Of a stretch of 64,000 bases of DNA, positions 12,601-23,780 are shown piece after piece; positions within the stretch are counted from its first letter, which is position 1, and every line of letters begins with the position of its first letter. The stretch is from Magnaporthiopsis rhizophila (lineage: Eukaryota; Ascomycota; Sordariomycetes; Magnaporthales; Magnaporthaceae). The notes under the pieces were generated by a model, which made no database searches, had not been told where the DNA came from, and worked only from the letters and a program-made list of their open reading frames with translations. The position numbers and the translations under genes are program-made. Location of the stretch: NCBI GenBank assembly GCA_003049465.1, contig PYSS01000100.1:62001-126000 (forward strand), read 5' to 3'.

Positions 12601-13051
12601 CGAGGTGCTGCTGACGCTGGTGCTGGTGCACTCGCAGGTGTCGACGACGGCCGGCTCGCTGACGACGCAGGTGCTCTCGTACCTGCTCGAGCAGACGTCG
12701 CGCGAGCTGCTCGAGGCTTTCAAGACGCGGCCCCGCTACGACCTCTCGACCCTGCTCCAGGCCGCCCTCGACGTCGAGTTCGCCGCCCAGACCCTGCAGC
12801 ACTACACCACCCAGCGCGCAAAGGACCTGCAGAACCAGATCTACCAGGAAATCGAGTCCCGCTCCGACCGCGACGCCGTCCTCAAGATGCAGGGCGAGCT
12901 GCCTGGCCTGCGCGACCTGCTCAAGCGCCTGCGCGACGCCAGCAAGAACGAGTTCGCCTGCTTCAAAAAGGTCAAGCGGAGGGACTCGACAAACAGCAGC
13001 GCCGGCCCCGGCGAGCGCAAGGGCTCCGCAGGGAGCATCCCTGCTGTTTGA
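9665..13051 (+). CDS. SEC5: Exocyst complex subunit Sec5
   Basis: The exocyst tethers secretory vesicles to the plasma membrane at growth sites such as hyphal tips. Exons 9665-10007, 10098-12223 and 12323-13051 give 1065 residues. The N-terminus is acidic/basic low complexity (SDASDDDDADDPAKKKAAK). It is followed by the conserved fungal Sec5 block FLLSSTTFSPALFLSQ, then SIDQKSASLKVLVESNFERF and VRAKATIDNVYKEMK, and a long helical-rod region typical of exocyst subunits. Intron 1 has a GTAAGT donor in phase 1. Intron 2 (12224-12322, GTAAGG...AACAG) is exactly 99 bases with no stop in frame, so the frame reads straight through; I splice it because both borders are canonical and the inserted residues (RPARLGLTVYAIFVF...) do not look conserved. 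Start context CACGATGGCC is good. Confidence 0.9.
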
Positions 13052-13153
13052 CAGCCTGGTCGCCGGTGACCGGACCGGCCTGCCTCGGGTACCTACCTAG
13101 GGGCCTCTCTCTTTGCACGTACACGCCTCCCTATAGCGAGCGAGATTGCGCGG

Positions 13154-13203
<50 letters not shown>

Positions 13204-13210
13204 CTTCCTN

Positions 13211-13248
<38 letters not shown>

Positions 13249-13888
13249 GCTCTGTTCCTACCTTGTGTTCTCGGGCTCCCTTTTTCATCTATGCTCCCTT
13301 GTCTGTGTACATACATCCACACGTCATGATGTTCCGGTATCAGTGTCGTTTTACAAGGAACCCCTTTTCCGATTATACCCAAACATCGGCTTTTCGCCAA
13401 CTGCATCGACACAACAAAAAAGATAGCAATCTTTGGATGCCATGCCCCGTAGCTCACTCTTAGGCAATTTGCATGCGCCGTCTCCCAAGCAGTGTGTCCC
13501 CACGTAGAATGCAATTTCTGAATCAATTATAAGGAGAGAACTGAATCTATCTTGCGGTCCTGATCGGGTCGAGGACCAAAGTCCATGGATGTACAAGGAA
13601 TGAAATCAACCGAGAATAAGAATGCGCCCACATCGACCATACCTGCTCCAGAGGCTGAAAGATCCCGCCGTGGATGTATAAGCTATGATGTGTGCTAACA
13701 ATCTCGCAGAAGAAAATCAGTCCGAGAATGGATGCAAACAATGGCCCGCCCTATACATGCTAAGTCCTGTGCCGTATCGAATCTAATATTAAGCGATGAA
13801 GGAAGCCACAAGACAAATTAAAAAACTGAGCGAGCCGAGGCGCATGGTCGGGCAGGGCGAAGAACGCTGCGTGCTGACGCAGCTGGGC
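13052..13888. other. Convergent spacer between SEC5 and the RRM gene
   Basis: The two neighbouring genes point toward each other, so this 0.84 kb holds two 3' UTRs. It contains a GTACCTACCTAGG motif at 13089-13101 and the first N-containing poly(T) tract (13156-13247). No gene seen. Confidence 0.6.
13156..13247. repeat. Poly(T) tract interrupted by CTTCCTN
   Basis: 48 T residues (13156-13203), then cttcctn with an undetermined base at 13210, then 37 T (13211-13247). The N between two homopolymers suggests an unresolved length or a contig join. It lies in the 3' spacer of SEC5. Confidence 0.95.
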
Positions 13889-15894
13889 TCAAGACTTCTC
13901 CTTCTTAACCGAAGGCGACGAGTTGGCAGTCTCGTTGACCGTCGGCGAAGAATCGACCACGGTCAATCCCTCGTCACCGGAGCCATCGTCAGAGGTGACA
14001 GTAGGCGGCGCGGTCGAGTTTTGCCTGTTTCAAGGTTGTTAGTGTGAGGACGACCAGGAGCCATCGTCCTCCGGGTCTTCCTCCGGGATGGAATCGTACT
14101 GGTGAACACCACGACCCATTCCCTGCGACCCATGACCACCACTGAAGCTTCCATGACCGTTGCCGGAGCGGAACGACGGGGTGTAGCTACGCCCATGTTA
14201 GCCTTTTTTGATCTTGGCCAGCCACGCACCGAGGCCGGTCAAACTCACCTGCCGCCAGCTGACCCGGAGCGTCGCATGTCGAAGATGTGGCGACCCTGCT
14301 GGTACATCGTGGGGTTCATGCCAATAGCATGGGTGCCGTAGGCGCCGATGTTGTACTCGTTCGTGCGGTACTGGCGACGCTCGGCCGTGACGCGCTTCAG
14401 CTCTTTCTGAGCCGGCGTGTCCGCGTAGCGGACCTGCATCTCCTGGACATGGACATCGCCGCCAAGCTTCATGCCGTTGTAGTCCTTGATGATACGCTCG
14501 CAGATCTCGCGGGACTCGAAGCTGCTCGGTGTATTAGTACGGCTGCAGCAAAGCGAAAGGGGAACGCCTGGGGGTAGGTCAGCGCCTCATACCGAGCGAA
14601 GCCGACGCCACGGCTGTTGCCATTGGAATCACGCAGGATCTTCGAGCTCGCAATTTGGTAGGGGCTGAAGATCTGGATGAGCATCTGTGGAGTGTCTGTG
14701 TAAGCGCATACACCTAATAGAGGTCAAAGGAGGATAAGATGGCATACAGGCTCGGTGATGTCCTTTGGAAGGTTCGAGATGTAGAGATTCGTGGACAAGT
14801 CGTCTCCCTCAGCCTTGAGGCGCGCGTTGAAGCTCTCCTACAGGTGTATGTCAGCATGATTAACCCGATTGTGAGGAGTGGTCATGGGACGGCAAGACAC
14901 ATACCCGAGCAAATCCAACCTCGTATCCGAGGCGATAGAAGCCACGGATGCACCGCTCTGAGTCTCGGACATTCTTGAACTTGGCAAAGCCAAAGCTAAA
15001 TCGCTGTCAGCAGCTGAAGGTTAGAGATTGCCATGAGAGTTGAACCAACCCCTTGCAGGCACCAGTCGATGTGTCGATGATCGCCTTGGACTGGTCGACC
15101 TCGCCGAATCTCTCCGCATACTTCTGAAGGAGCTCGTCGTCCGTGGTAGGGTGGAGGCCGCGGATGTACACATTCTTGTTTCCAGGGATGCGATTGTCCA
15201 GACACTGCTCGAGCGTCTTGACATGGTCGGTGAACACAGCCGGCACGGCACGAGGAATCGCGGGCGGATCCGTCAGGATCCGGTCAATCTCCGGATCGTT
15301 GGCAGCAGTCGCCTTGACAGAGGTCTGAGGAATGGGAGCACCGCTAAAGGGTTGCTGAGGGGATGGGGTCGTGTAGCTCGACCGCTCAGCGGACGCCACA
15401 CGGGTGACGTGCCCTCGATCTCCAGCAGTTCCGAAGAAGGGGGTGTGCGGCGCCGACTCGGTAGCCGACGTCGAGTACGAGCCACGGCGATTCTCGAGGG
15501 TTGGGAGCTCACGAGGGACCTGTGCGGCAACGCCTCCACGACCCGGGGTGTAGGGCTGAAGCATGGCGTGGTGACCTCCCATGGCGTACTGCGGCGCGGC
15601 GGTGTACTGCATGGCAATGTTTTCTCCTCCATATGCCGCCGTCATATGGGCGTACGGGTGAACCTGGGAGTAGGAGTTGGTGAACACCATGCTGCCATCA
15701 GAGCCGCCGACGGAGGTCGGAGGCTGGATGAAAGTAGCAGCGCCGGGGAGCGAGAGTGCGCCGAAATGGTGCACAAACTGGCCCATGTTGTCGGCCATGG
15801 CAGCTCCGCCGGGGACATTCATGTGAGTTCCATCCGGGTAGCCTTGAGGAATGCCGGCGGCCCGGCGGCCGTGATCGACATAGGTGGACGACAT
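13889..15894 (-). CDS. Two-RRM RNA-binding protein of the RBMS/MSSP (Scr3-like) type
   Basis: Exons 15894-15050, 14995-14905, 14837-14748, 14684-14593, 14521-14249, 14186-14100 and 14024-13889 join in phase to give 537 residues. The N-terminal half is disordered (Gly/Pro/Tyr/His-rich). RRM1 (about residues 240-310) has KNVYIRGLHP as RNP2 and KGFGFAKFK as RNP1, the latter created by splicing. RRM2 (about 329-405) has NLYISNLP and SRGVGFARF. The spacing and the ILRDSNGNSRGVGFAR block closely match vertebrate RBMS proteins, which bind single-stranded nucleic acid and AU-rich mRNA; a similar role is inferred. The tail is Gly/Ser-rich and ends KKEKS. The first intron has the unusual donor GTTGGT. 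Start is uncertain: CTGACCTCTATCCCCCTAAC then CAG directly precedes the ATG at 15894, which looks like the end of a 5' UTR intron; in-frame ATGs at 15930 and 16020 would extend the protein. Confidence 0.8.
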
Positions 15895-18802
15895 GTCTGG
15901 GTTAGGGGGATAGAGGTCAGTTTTTGACATCAAGGTCAAGGGCTCCGGGCACACTGGTCTGGTGGCACGGCAGCAGTCCGGGTAGATCTGGATCTGCATA
16001 TGCTCCAACGACGGCGCCATGATGGACAAGGAGTCGAATGGCAAAAGCGACGGGAGAATGATAACCAGGATCAACTGATCCCAGAAATCCGACGACAGAT
16101 GGCGTACTTGGAGTGGGGCCGACGATGACTTCGTCTCCTGTGGTGGAATTGTCGTAGTCCACGCTTGAGACGCTGTAACGAGCCCGGACTGCAAGGGGGC
16201 GTTTGCAAACACAATAGTTGTAATAGGCACAGAGGGGTCCCCCGGCACATGGGAAGGTGGTGGCCATGTTGATGATACTTGACTGTACAGAGACGCTTGT
16301 CTGGACGGAGGGCCAGAGAAGGAAAGTGTCAAGCTGTATGTGTATAGGATAGTCGAGAGTTGAGTGTGGGGAGCAAGGAATGGAGCTAGCTGCGTCGAGT
16401 GGCGGGCTGCGAACCTGGAAGTAAAGCCGGCGAAAGTCAGGATCTGGGCATGTTGAGGGCACACGCGGCGGTGATGGAGAAAGCAGGCAGAAAACAGGCA
16501 TGTAGCTTTGGGTGTCAACTGCTGAACATACCTGTAGCGGAGAGTACCGTGGCCAAAGACTCGAAGGGCCGGAAAACAGGACAGCTTGCGGCAGGCAAGG
16601 AAACTTCAAAGTTGGAAATATTAGTACCAAAGACTCAGTGTGATGAAGCGAGTGCTGGGGGGTAAGATGGATAGGTCAAGCTATCAAGCAAGAGGAAGTG
16701 CAAGAGATCGTGATGGTGTTGTTGGGCGTTCGGTGGTGATGCTGTGACGGACCAAAAGCGAAGAGGAGTGAACGTATTTGTTTGGAGAGAGGGGGAGAAA
16801 AGAAATGGTGCTCTGGCGGGTTCGAGGAAAAGCAGACACGTACCTGGCAGTCGGAAGCTAGCGGAGGTTTGGAAGCTACAGTCTGATCTGGCCGGAAGGA
16901 ACTGTCAAACGGCCGGAGGCGAGCCCGCCCACTTGTGTGAGGTAGAACGCAACGCAATAAGAAAAGTATGGGATAAGAAAGCAGGTGCTAGTTGAGTGGA
17001 AGATCCAAAGGTTAGCAGATGAAGCTCGTCCCAGTCCTGTGGCCCGTTTTATGGAGGAGCGTTGGGGAAGTGGGAGGTGAGAGAACTGTGAGTCTGGACC
17101 CAGGAGGCAGGAACGGGGCCGCAGTGAAAATTTTGACGCGTGTTGTGGTAGGCACCACCCGAATGGGCAGGCGCAAATGTGCATGGAGGCGGGAGCGGTC
17201 TCTCTCGCAGGTGCAGGTACGCGGGCAGGTACCAGCCAAGATTGTGACGAGGGTGTGGAGGGAAGGCGCTGCACAGCACTCCCTGGGCAGGAGGAGGTGT
17301 GGCCTCCCATCAAGGCCGAGCCTAGCGAGGCCCTCCGTGAAGGAAAGAGCTCAGTCGCCTCCAATCGCACCTACCAGCTGTTATGATACCTTAAGAATGG
17401 TATATGCTATAAAAGCGACCAGCGAGTGTAGAAATGCTCCGTAAATGGAAGAAGCGGGTGATGATGTATTGTTGGAAAAGAGATGCAGGCCAGAAGTGGG
17501 CGGTGCTGGGTGGAGGGGAGGAAGAGTGGTGAGAAAGAGTGACGGAGCCAGGCGAGGAAAGAAGGGCTAAAGAGTTGGGGAATGGGAGGGAGATGGGAAG
17601 CGGGTCCTGTGTCGTGCCTTCCTCTGTGGTGCCTTCTCTCTGGGCGAACGTCTGATGGGAGAGTGACTGCGAAGCTGATCATACATGACCTGGGGGGTGA
17701 CAGGAGAATTCCATCCACTTTCATGCGACCGGGCCCGCCCGCTCTTAGATGATAATGAATCAACCTAGGAGGTTGGTACTAGTCTTGGAGGAAGGAGCGA
17801 GCGCCTGCCTACCTTACTACCGGGCATCTATTCGCGTAGGCGAGCGCATGGGAGGGGGGTGTATCATACATCCATAGTGCCACCCCCTTTCCAACAGGCG
17901 AGGCTACGGGTGTCCATTGCCCTCAGCCACGCGCTGCACAGGCGACCTCAGCGAAAACATGCCGGCTTTACTGAAAATCCATCCTGCCCAGAGCAGCAAG
18001 AGTAGGTGCCCGGCACTCTCTTCCTGTAATTGTTTCGAGCTCTTGCCCTTCGATCACATGCAATTATCTAATATCAGCCGTGATCGTAGGCATGGGGTTG
18101 ACAGGACCAATGCTTGAAACCACAGCCGAGATGATGAATATGAAAGGAGTATGGCCATCCAGACCGTCTTACGTACGTGACAAGGTTGCTCAGACGACAC
18201 AGAGACTTTGAAGAGAGATCAGGGGATATGGGATTGAATACCTACCTTACCTAGGTTCACAGCCGCGCCTATTCACTGGCAGGAGTTGCAAGGGACAACC
18301 GCGCCAGAGATACAGACTTCACACCCGGACGCAGCTGAACGTTGAACAACTAGACCGACATAGACGAGAGGAGAATAAGCATGCTTATTTAGAGACATTA
18401 TAGATCATGACCCTGAGGCGTCGCTGATGTCCATGGCGTTGCTGCGAATCCTCTCGAGTAGCCAGGCCCGCGATTAACTAACTACCTACCTAGGCGCGTC
18501 GCCAGTCTATCAAATAACCTGTGTTTATGTCCAAGGAAAACCGCGACCGGCCAGCCAATCCACCACACCTCCAACACGTCCCGAAGCGCCGACTAGGAAA
18601 CAGGGGTCGAATAGGAAAGTAGATATAGAACCCAGGACTATATGTGACCGGAAATCTAGAGCCGTTCGAATAAGAGCGCGTTGGTATAACCAACGAAGAA
18701 GGTTGCAAAATGCTCTATGTACCGTTGGAAATTCATAAATACGCATTCGTGAAACAAAATCCCCCAGGGGCAAAGCAGTGCAGAAGCGGCCAAGTGATCC
18801 AT
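15895..18802. other. Long leader/promoter of the RRM gene and 3' spacer of CPR
   Basis: A 2.9-kb region without a supported gene. Sense to the RRM gene, about 15.9-17.7 kb is pyrimidine-rich with several open frames of poor composition and many possible splice sites, which suits a long 5' UTR with one or more introns and uORFs. From 17.8 to 18.5 kb there are CCTACCTTAC/CCTACCTAGG motifs (18241-18255, 18481-18494). No tRNA or transposon recognised. Confidence 0.5.
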
Positions 18803-21046
18803 TCAGGACCAGACATCCTCCTGTGACATGGCAGAAGTGGCTCGTCAGCAACATGTCAAAAGATGGGTCCAAAGCAAAAGCGAATGGGGGTGGGGTGTAC
18901 CTGGTACTGGTTGGATGCCCTCATGTTCTTTACGATCTCCTCGGCCTTGGCCTCGGGGATGCCGCGCTGCTCAGCCAATATCTGTGCCAAGACTGCGTTG
19001 ACTTCGCGGGCCATGTTTGCGGCATCGCCGCACACGTAGATGTATGCCTTTTGGGCCAAGAGGTCATTGACCTCCTTTGCCATTTCCTTGAGACGATGCT
19101 GGACGTAAACCTTCTTGGGGCCCTGTCTCGAGAAGGCGGTAACGAGCTCGAACTTGTCACCAAGGGTCTTCTTATACTCCTGTGGAACACACGAGATGGC
19201 GTTAGCTAGGCCATCGCAAATGGGGAATCTGATGGCAAGGTCTGGGCGTCGTGACTGTACATACTTCCCACTCGGACTCGTACATGAAATCTTCGGTAGA
19301 TTTCCGGCAGCCAAAGAATAGTATCGTCTTGCCGACGTCCAGTCCGTTCTCGGCCTGTTTGGCACGCTCCTGAACGAAGCCCCTGAATGGGGCGACACCG
19401 GTACCGGGACCAACGAGAATAATAGGCTTGGATGTGTCCGAGGGCAGCTTGAAGTTCGAGTGACGGACGTGAACCGGCATGTGGATGCCGTCGTACTTGT
19501 TGCGCGGGCCAGTGATCTCGTAGGTGCGGCCGAACGGCTCCGGGTTCGGATCGCCATTCTGCTTCTGCTTCAGGGCGAGGAGGTAGTTGGTAGCAACGCC
19601 ACGGAAGGGGTCATCACGGCCGGGGATCAGCTGCTTCTCGACGACAGCGGTGATGGAGATCATCTTGGGTTGAACAAGGGATGAGGACGAGATGGAGTAG
19701 TAACGCGGCTGCAGCTTGGTGATACCCTCAATAAAAGCCGAGAAGGGGATTTGGGCCCATTTCTCGCCCTTGCCGACAATGTGAAGAACCCTGGCGATGT
19801 TAAGACGGTGCTTGGTGACCTTGTCCTGGAAGTAATCCTTGTCACCACCGAGCTTGGTCATCTCGGCCTTGGCGGCGTCGTTCGGGGCGAATGCAGCAAG
19901 AGTAGCGAGGAACTGACGCGACACGGGGGCGCAGATCTCCATGTGGTAGCGGACAACAGCATCGTAGGTGGTAGGGGCCGGGAAGGGAACCTTGGCGGTC
20001 GGCTCCAGAGCCTTGACGCTGATGACGGTGTGGCGCTTGTCGGCAAGTCCAGTTACTTCCAGGAAGCGGTCCACCTCATCGCCCGGATTCGTAGGCCACA
20101 CAGCGATATGGTCGCCGGTCTGGTACGTGAGGTTGGTTCCGCTGATGTCGACATCGATGTGCAGGCAGTTTCTGTCCTTGACGTTGAAGAGCTCGTATGA
20201 CTTGGAGATGGGCGCGATGTAGGGGTTGTGGGCATTGAAGGGGCCCTTGGCGGCGCCTTCGAGATGCATCTTGTTGGGCTCGCCCAGGTAGACCTCGGGG
20301 GAGTCGGCGGCCAGGCCGTCGCGATCGACAACGCTGAAAACAGGCTCGTACACAGCTTCGCGCTCTTCCAGGCCCATTTTCTCGGCGAGTGCGGCCCACA
20401 TGGGGTCTTTCCAGGCCAGGAAATCCTCCTCCATGGTGCCGGCGCCGTCGTCGCCCTCGCCGGCCTCGCCGATGCGGTTGGCGCCCATCTTCTCGAGGGC
20501 CTTGGTGACGTTGCGGACCATGGAGTTGTAGTGTTCGTAGGTGTTGTTCCCAAGACCAAAGGCGACAAAGTTCAGGTTGCCCAGAGCGGGGTCGTTGCTC
20601 TGGCTGAACGACACATCCTCGCCCGAGATGAACTCGTAGAAGTCGACGGCGTTGTCCGTGGGCTCGCCCTCGCCGTAGGTGGCGAGGACGAACATGACGA
20701 CCTTGTCGCTGGGGATGGCGTCGAGGTTGTCGTAGTCGTAGTCCTCTAGATCGGCGACCATGGTCTCGAGCCCGAAGCGACTCTTGCCCTCCTTGGCGAG
20801 CCTAGAGGCGTAGTCCTCGGCGGTGCCGGTCTGGGAGCCGTAGAAGATGATGCAGTTCTTGCCCGACTCCTCCATCTTCTCCAGGATGTTTCTTGTCTTG
20901 CCGGCCTTGAGGCCATTGGCGCCAGCGAACGAGTTGGCATAGGGATCTTTGGCGACGCCCCAGTACTTGCCCTTGGTGAAATAGGCGATGGTGCCGCAAA
21001 GGATTATTCCCAGGACAATGATGTCCAGCGTGTCGAGTTCGGCCAT
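18803..21046 (-). CDS. cprA: NADPH-cytochrome P450 reductase
   Basis: ER-anchored diflavin reductase passing electrons from NADPH via FAD and FMN to P450s (including sterol 14-demethylase) and other haem enzymes. Exons 21046-19265, 19179-18901 and 18820-18803 give 692 residues, the family length. An N-terminal anchor (IIVLGIILCGTIAYF) is followed by the FMN motifs FYGSQTGTAEDYASRLAKEG and LATYGEGEPTDNA, the FAD motifs PRYYSISSS and GVATNYLLAL, the NADPH motifs GPGTGVAPFRGF and FFGCRKSTEDFMY, and YVCGDAANMAREV. The last exon is only 18 bases and encodes EDVWS plus stop; it supplies the C-terminal Trp that stacks on FAD in the family. Both introns are canonical (GTATGT/CAG, GTACAC/CAG). No P450 gene lies in the window, so this is probably the general-purpose reductase. 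Confidence 0.95.
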
Positions 21047-23780
21047 CTTGGCTGGCTGGCTGGCAGCAGGAGGTCTGCTGGCGATGGGTGGCTGCTGAGC
21101 GTGGGGGTAATCGTGGGAAGTGCAGCGGAAGAGGAAAGATATGCCTCTCGACGAGCCCTATAAAGAGGCCTAGAAATTCGGTGCCGGACCTTTTGGAATG
21201 AATCCGACGGCGACGTCGGAAGGGAGCTCGGAGCGGACAGTGGGACGGGCATCCATGCAGGTAGGACACAAAGTCCATCCATAGGCCAATAAGAAAGTTG
21301 ACGAATGATGGAACTTGGGCCACCCACCCCGGGTCAGAAAAGTGGCCACGACTCGGCAAGCCCTCAATCCGGTCTGGCAGGCGCACGAAGCCACACGTGC
21401 GTTTGCGCAACACCGCCCTCCGAGCCTTCGCCACGAACAGCACACAGCTAGACGGGCAGCGGCTGTAGATAGGTACAGTTTCAGTGTAATTATTTTCCCT
21501 TTCTTTCCCATATCTGCTTTTTCTTCTTGCACTTTGTGATAAACGTCCAGCCCCCTTGTTTGATGGAATTGCCTCTGAACTTTAGCAAATGGCGAAACGC
21601 AGAATCATGTGACGATGGCTGGCGGAATCTTCCCTGAGCAATTGATGACCCGCCGGGGAGCTGGTGGACCACGAGTCCCGACTCATTGGGCGAGAAAAGC
21701 CACATCTCAACGTCCAGGACCCCCGTCCAACAAATCAGATACACGTGGAATGCGCCCTGGAGCCCGGAATGGCCCGAGGTCCGGACTTCCATCCTCATAC
21801 ATAAGCCCGTATCCCGGTTGATCCTAGAAAAAAGCGCGCGTCAAGTTACTGCCAACGTTCCGCTGCTAGGTTTGTCCACCCATGGATGGTTCGAGAAGAT
21901 CTACACAGGCCATACCGGTAGTTTGGCCTTCCGCTTTCGCTGGCGGCGGCGGGACATCGTTCTCGGGGAGTCGGCGTGCCACAGACAGTATCCAATGTCC
22001 GGTTTGTTTCCCGAGCCCGACTCTGACTTGGAAGAACTCCACATGCCCGGCACGCCCGAGTGGGAAAATGGATTGCAGTGACTCTAAACATTCTATAAGG
22101 TAGGAAGATTGTTCGTTGGCACACCGTCCAACGACTCCGGCCTAGGTGCTCGCAGCAGACCGACTCATGCACTCACGAATCGCTGCCCGGGTACGGCCGA
22201 GCCTAGCCCACGGCCCACGCCGTTAGTTTCCGGATGCGTTGGCTATCTCGTCTGCCATGCGTTTCTTTGATTCATTCTTTCAGTTCTTATTTCCTGTCAT
22301 CTTTCCAACCCTTGCGCCCAACCATTTGCGGGGTGACCTATTCATGGTCGATACATCAGGATGCTTGGAGCGGCATCATTCGAGACGTGCTTGCGTCAAC
22401 CCTGCAACCCTGAGGATGCCATTCGGATACAGGCCCGGTTCCTGCATCGATCTTGTCGATCAATTTAATGCGACTGATCCCTTTCGGGCTCGCTCCGGTC
22501 ATGCGTACGCTGAGTCCCGATTACGATTACGATAGGTATCTCCGAGCTGTTGAAACACCCTGTCTAGTTCGGAGGGCGTGGGGATAGACCCATCGGCGCT
22601 GACAGGCCGTGTGTATGCTTGGACGATGGAACACGTCAAGAAGGGCCGTGCCTCTGGGAGACGATGCGGTCACTATGCCAGTTTGCTGCCCCTGAACATA
22701 CGCAATCTGTTGGTGGGAGGGCATTGAAGCAATCCTTGGTGCTTTCTTACTCTGTTTGAGACTTTGGGATAGCGATGTGAACACTACCTACCTAGGTACA
22801 CTACATACGGCTCGCGGGTGAGATGAGGACATGGCAACCCACCTAAAATACAAATAAACCGGAGAGGAGTGAGACCAGGCCGCGAGATCCAATGGCGGCA
22901 CACCCGCGCTGCTGTGCTGCGTCATTGATCAATTGTTGGATGGACGCATGCGACGAATCCGTTTGCCGATGTTCAGGCCTTCAAAACGTTTGGTGGTGCC
23001 GGCGTCCTGCTATGGCTGGCTGCGATGTGAGTGCTTGAGCTGACATAAGTGCAAATAAATGGTTGGCATCTGTCGATCAGAATGGACCGCCCGCTCCCAC
23101 GCTGGCGGCACCTCTGATAGGCTGGACCAACCCACTGGCCCTTGAGGTGCATGGACGCCACGGTTTGCCCGCAAGAAAGCAGCCTCCACCAAGTCGCTCC
23201 GACGCTCAGAGCGAGTGGTAGCAAATGGAGCTTTGAGATTGGAGCGGCGGCAAGGGACGTGCAGATCAGATCTGATGCTTTCATGCTTTCGCGGCTGGGG
23301 TTTCTCCCTTTTACCAGCAGACTCTCGGAGGCCTGTGCCTTGTTTCTCTTGGTTTGATCATTCTGCATCCGCGTCGATTGTCGGCTGCCTGCCTGACTGT
23401 CTGTGGTCCTTGACGCTGCCCGACTGCGCCCATCCTGCAACCGGATCAATGGGAGTTGAGACGGCGCGAAAATGGGTAGGTTTCTGTTCCCGAATGACAC
23501 TGCCAATGACGCTGTCCTCGCCCGCTGTGTGCCCGCTCTGCATGCTGTCGGGGCCGCAGTTTGCCCCTCTCCCTTCCTACTCCCTCTAGGCGCCACGCGC
23601 CTAGACTGGCTGCCGGACTGGCTGGCTTAATGTAAGCTTCCAGGTCGTCGGATCTAGCCGCCATGCCCTCGGCCGAGGCGCTTGTAGCGCACCAACTGCC
23701 TGCGCTGCCCTATGCCCCGTGAGAGAATTCTGACCGTGCACGGAATGCTACAAGATTAGCAGCCAGCGCGGTGTTTCACA
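21047..23780. other. Large divergent intergenic region between CPR and the TAO3-like gene
   Basis: About 2.7 kb. Short chance ORFs on both strands have no recognisable motif. One ACTACCTACCTAGGTAC element lies at 22783-22799. The region holds the promoters of two divergent genes; a non-coding RNA cannot be excluded from sequence alone. Confidence 0.5.

Noticed and set aside
15917..16630. 237-codon minus-strand ORF upstream of the RRM gene
   Set aside because: Composition follows the pyrimidine bias of the leader (Pro/Ser/Leu/Cys) and no motif is visible; treated as 5' UTR.
18856..18900. CPR tail VHPTPIRFCFGPIF as the normal C-terminus
   Set aside because: The family ends in an acidic residue plus VWS, which is found intact in the downstream 18-base exon.
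18803..21046. Part of a secondary-metabolite cluster because of the P450 reductase
   Set aside because: No P450, PKS, NRPS, terpene cyclase or cluster transcription factor is nearby; neighbours are housekeeping genes.
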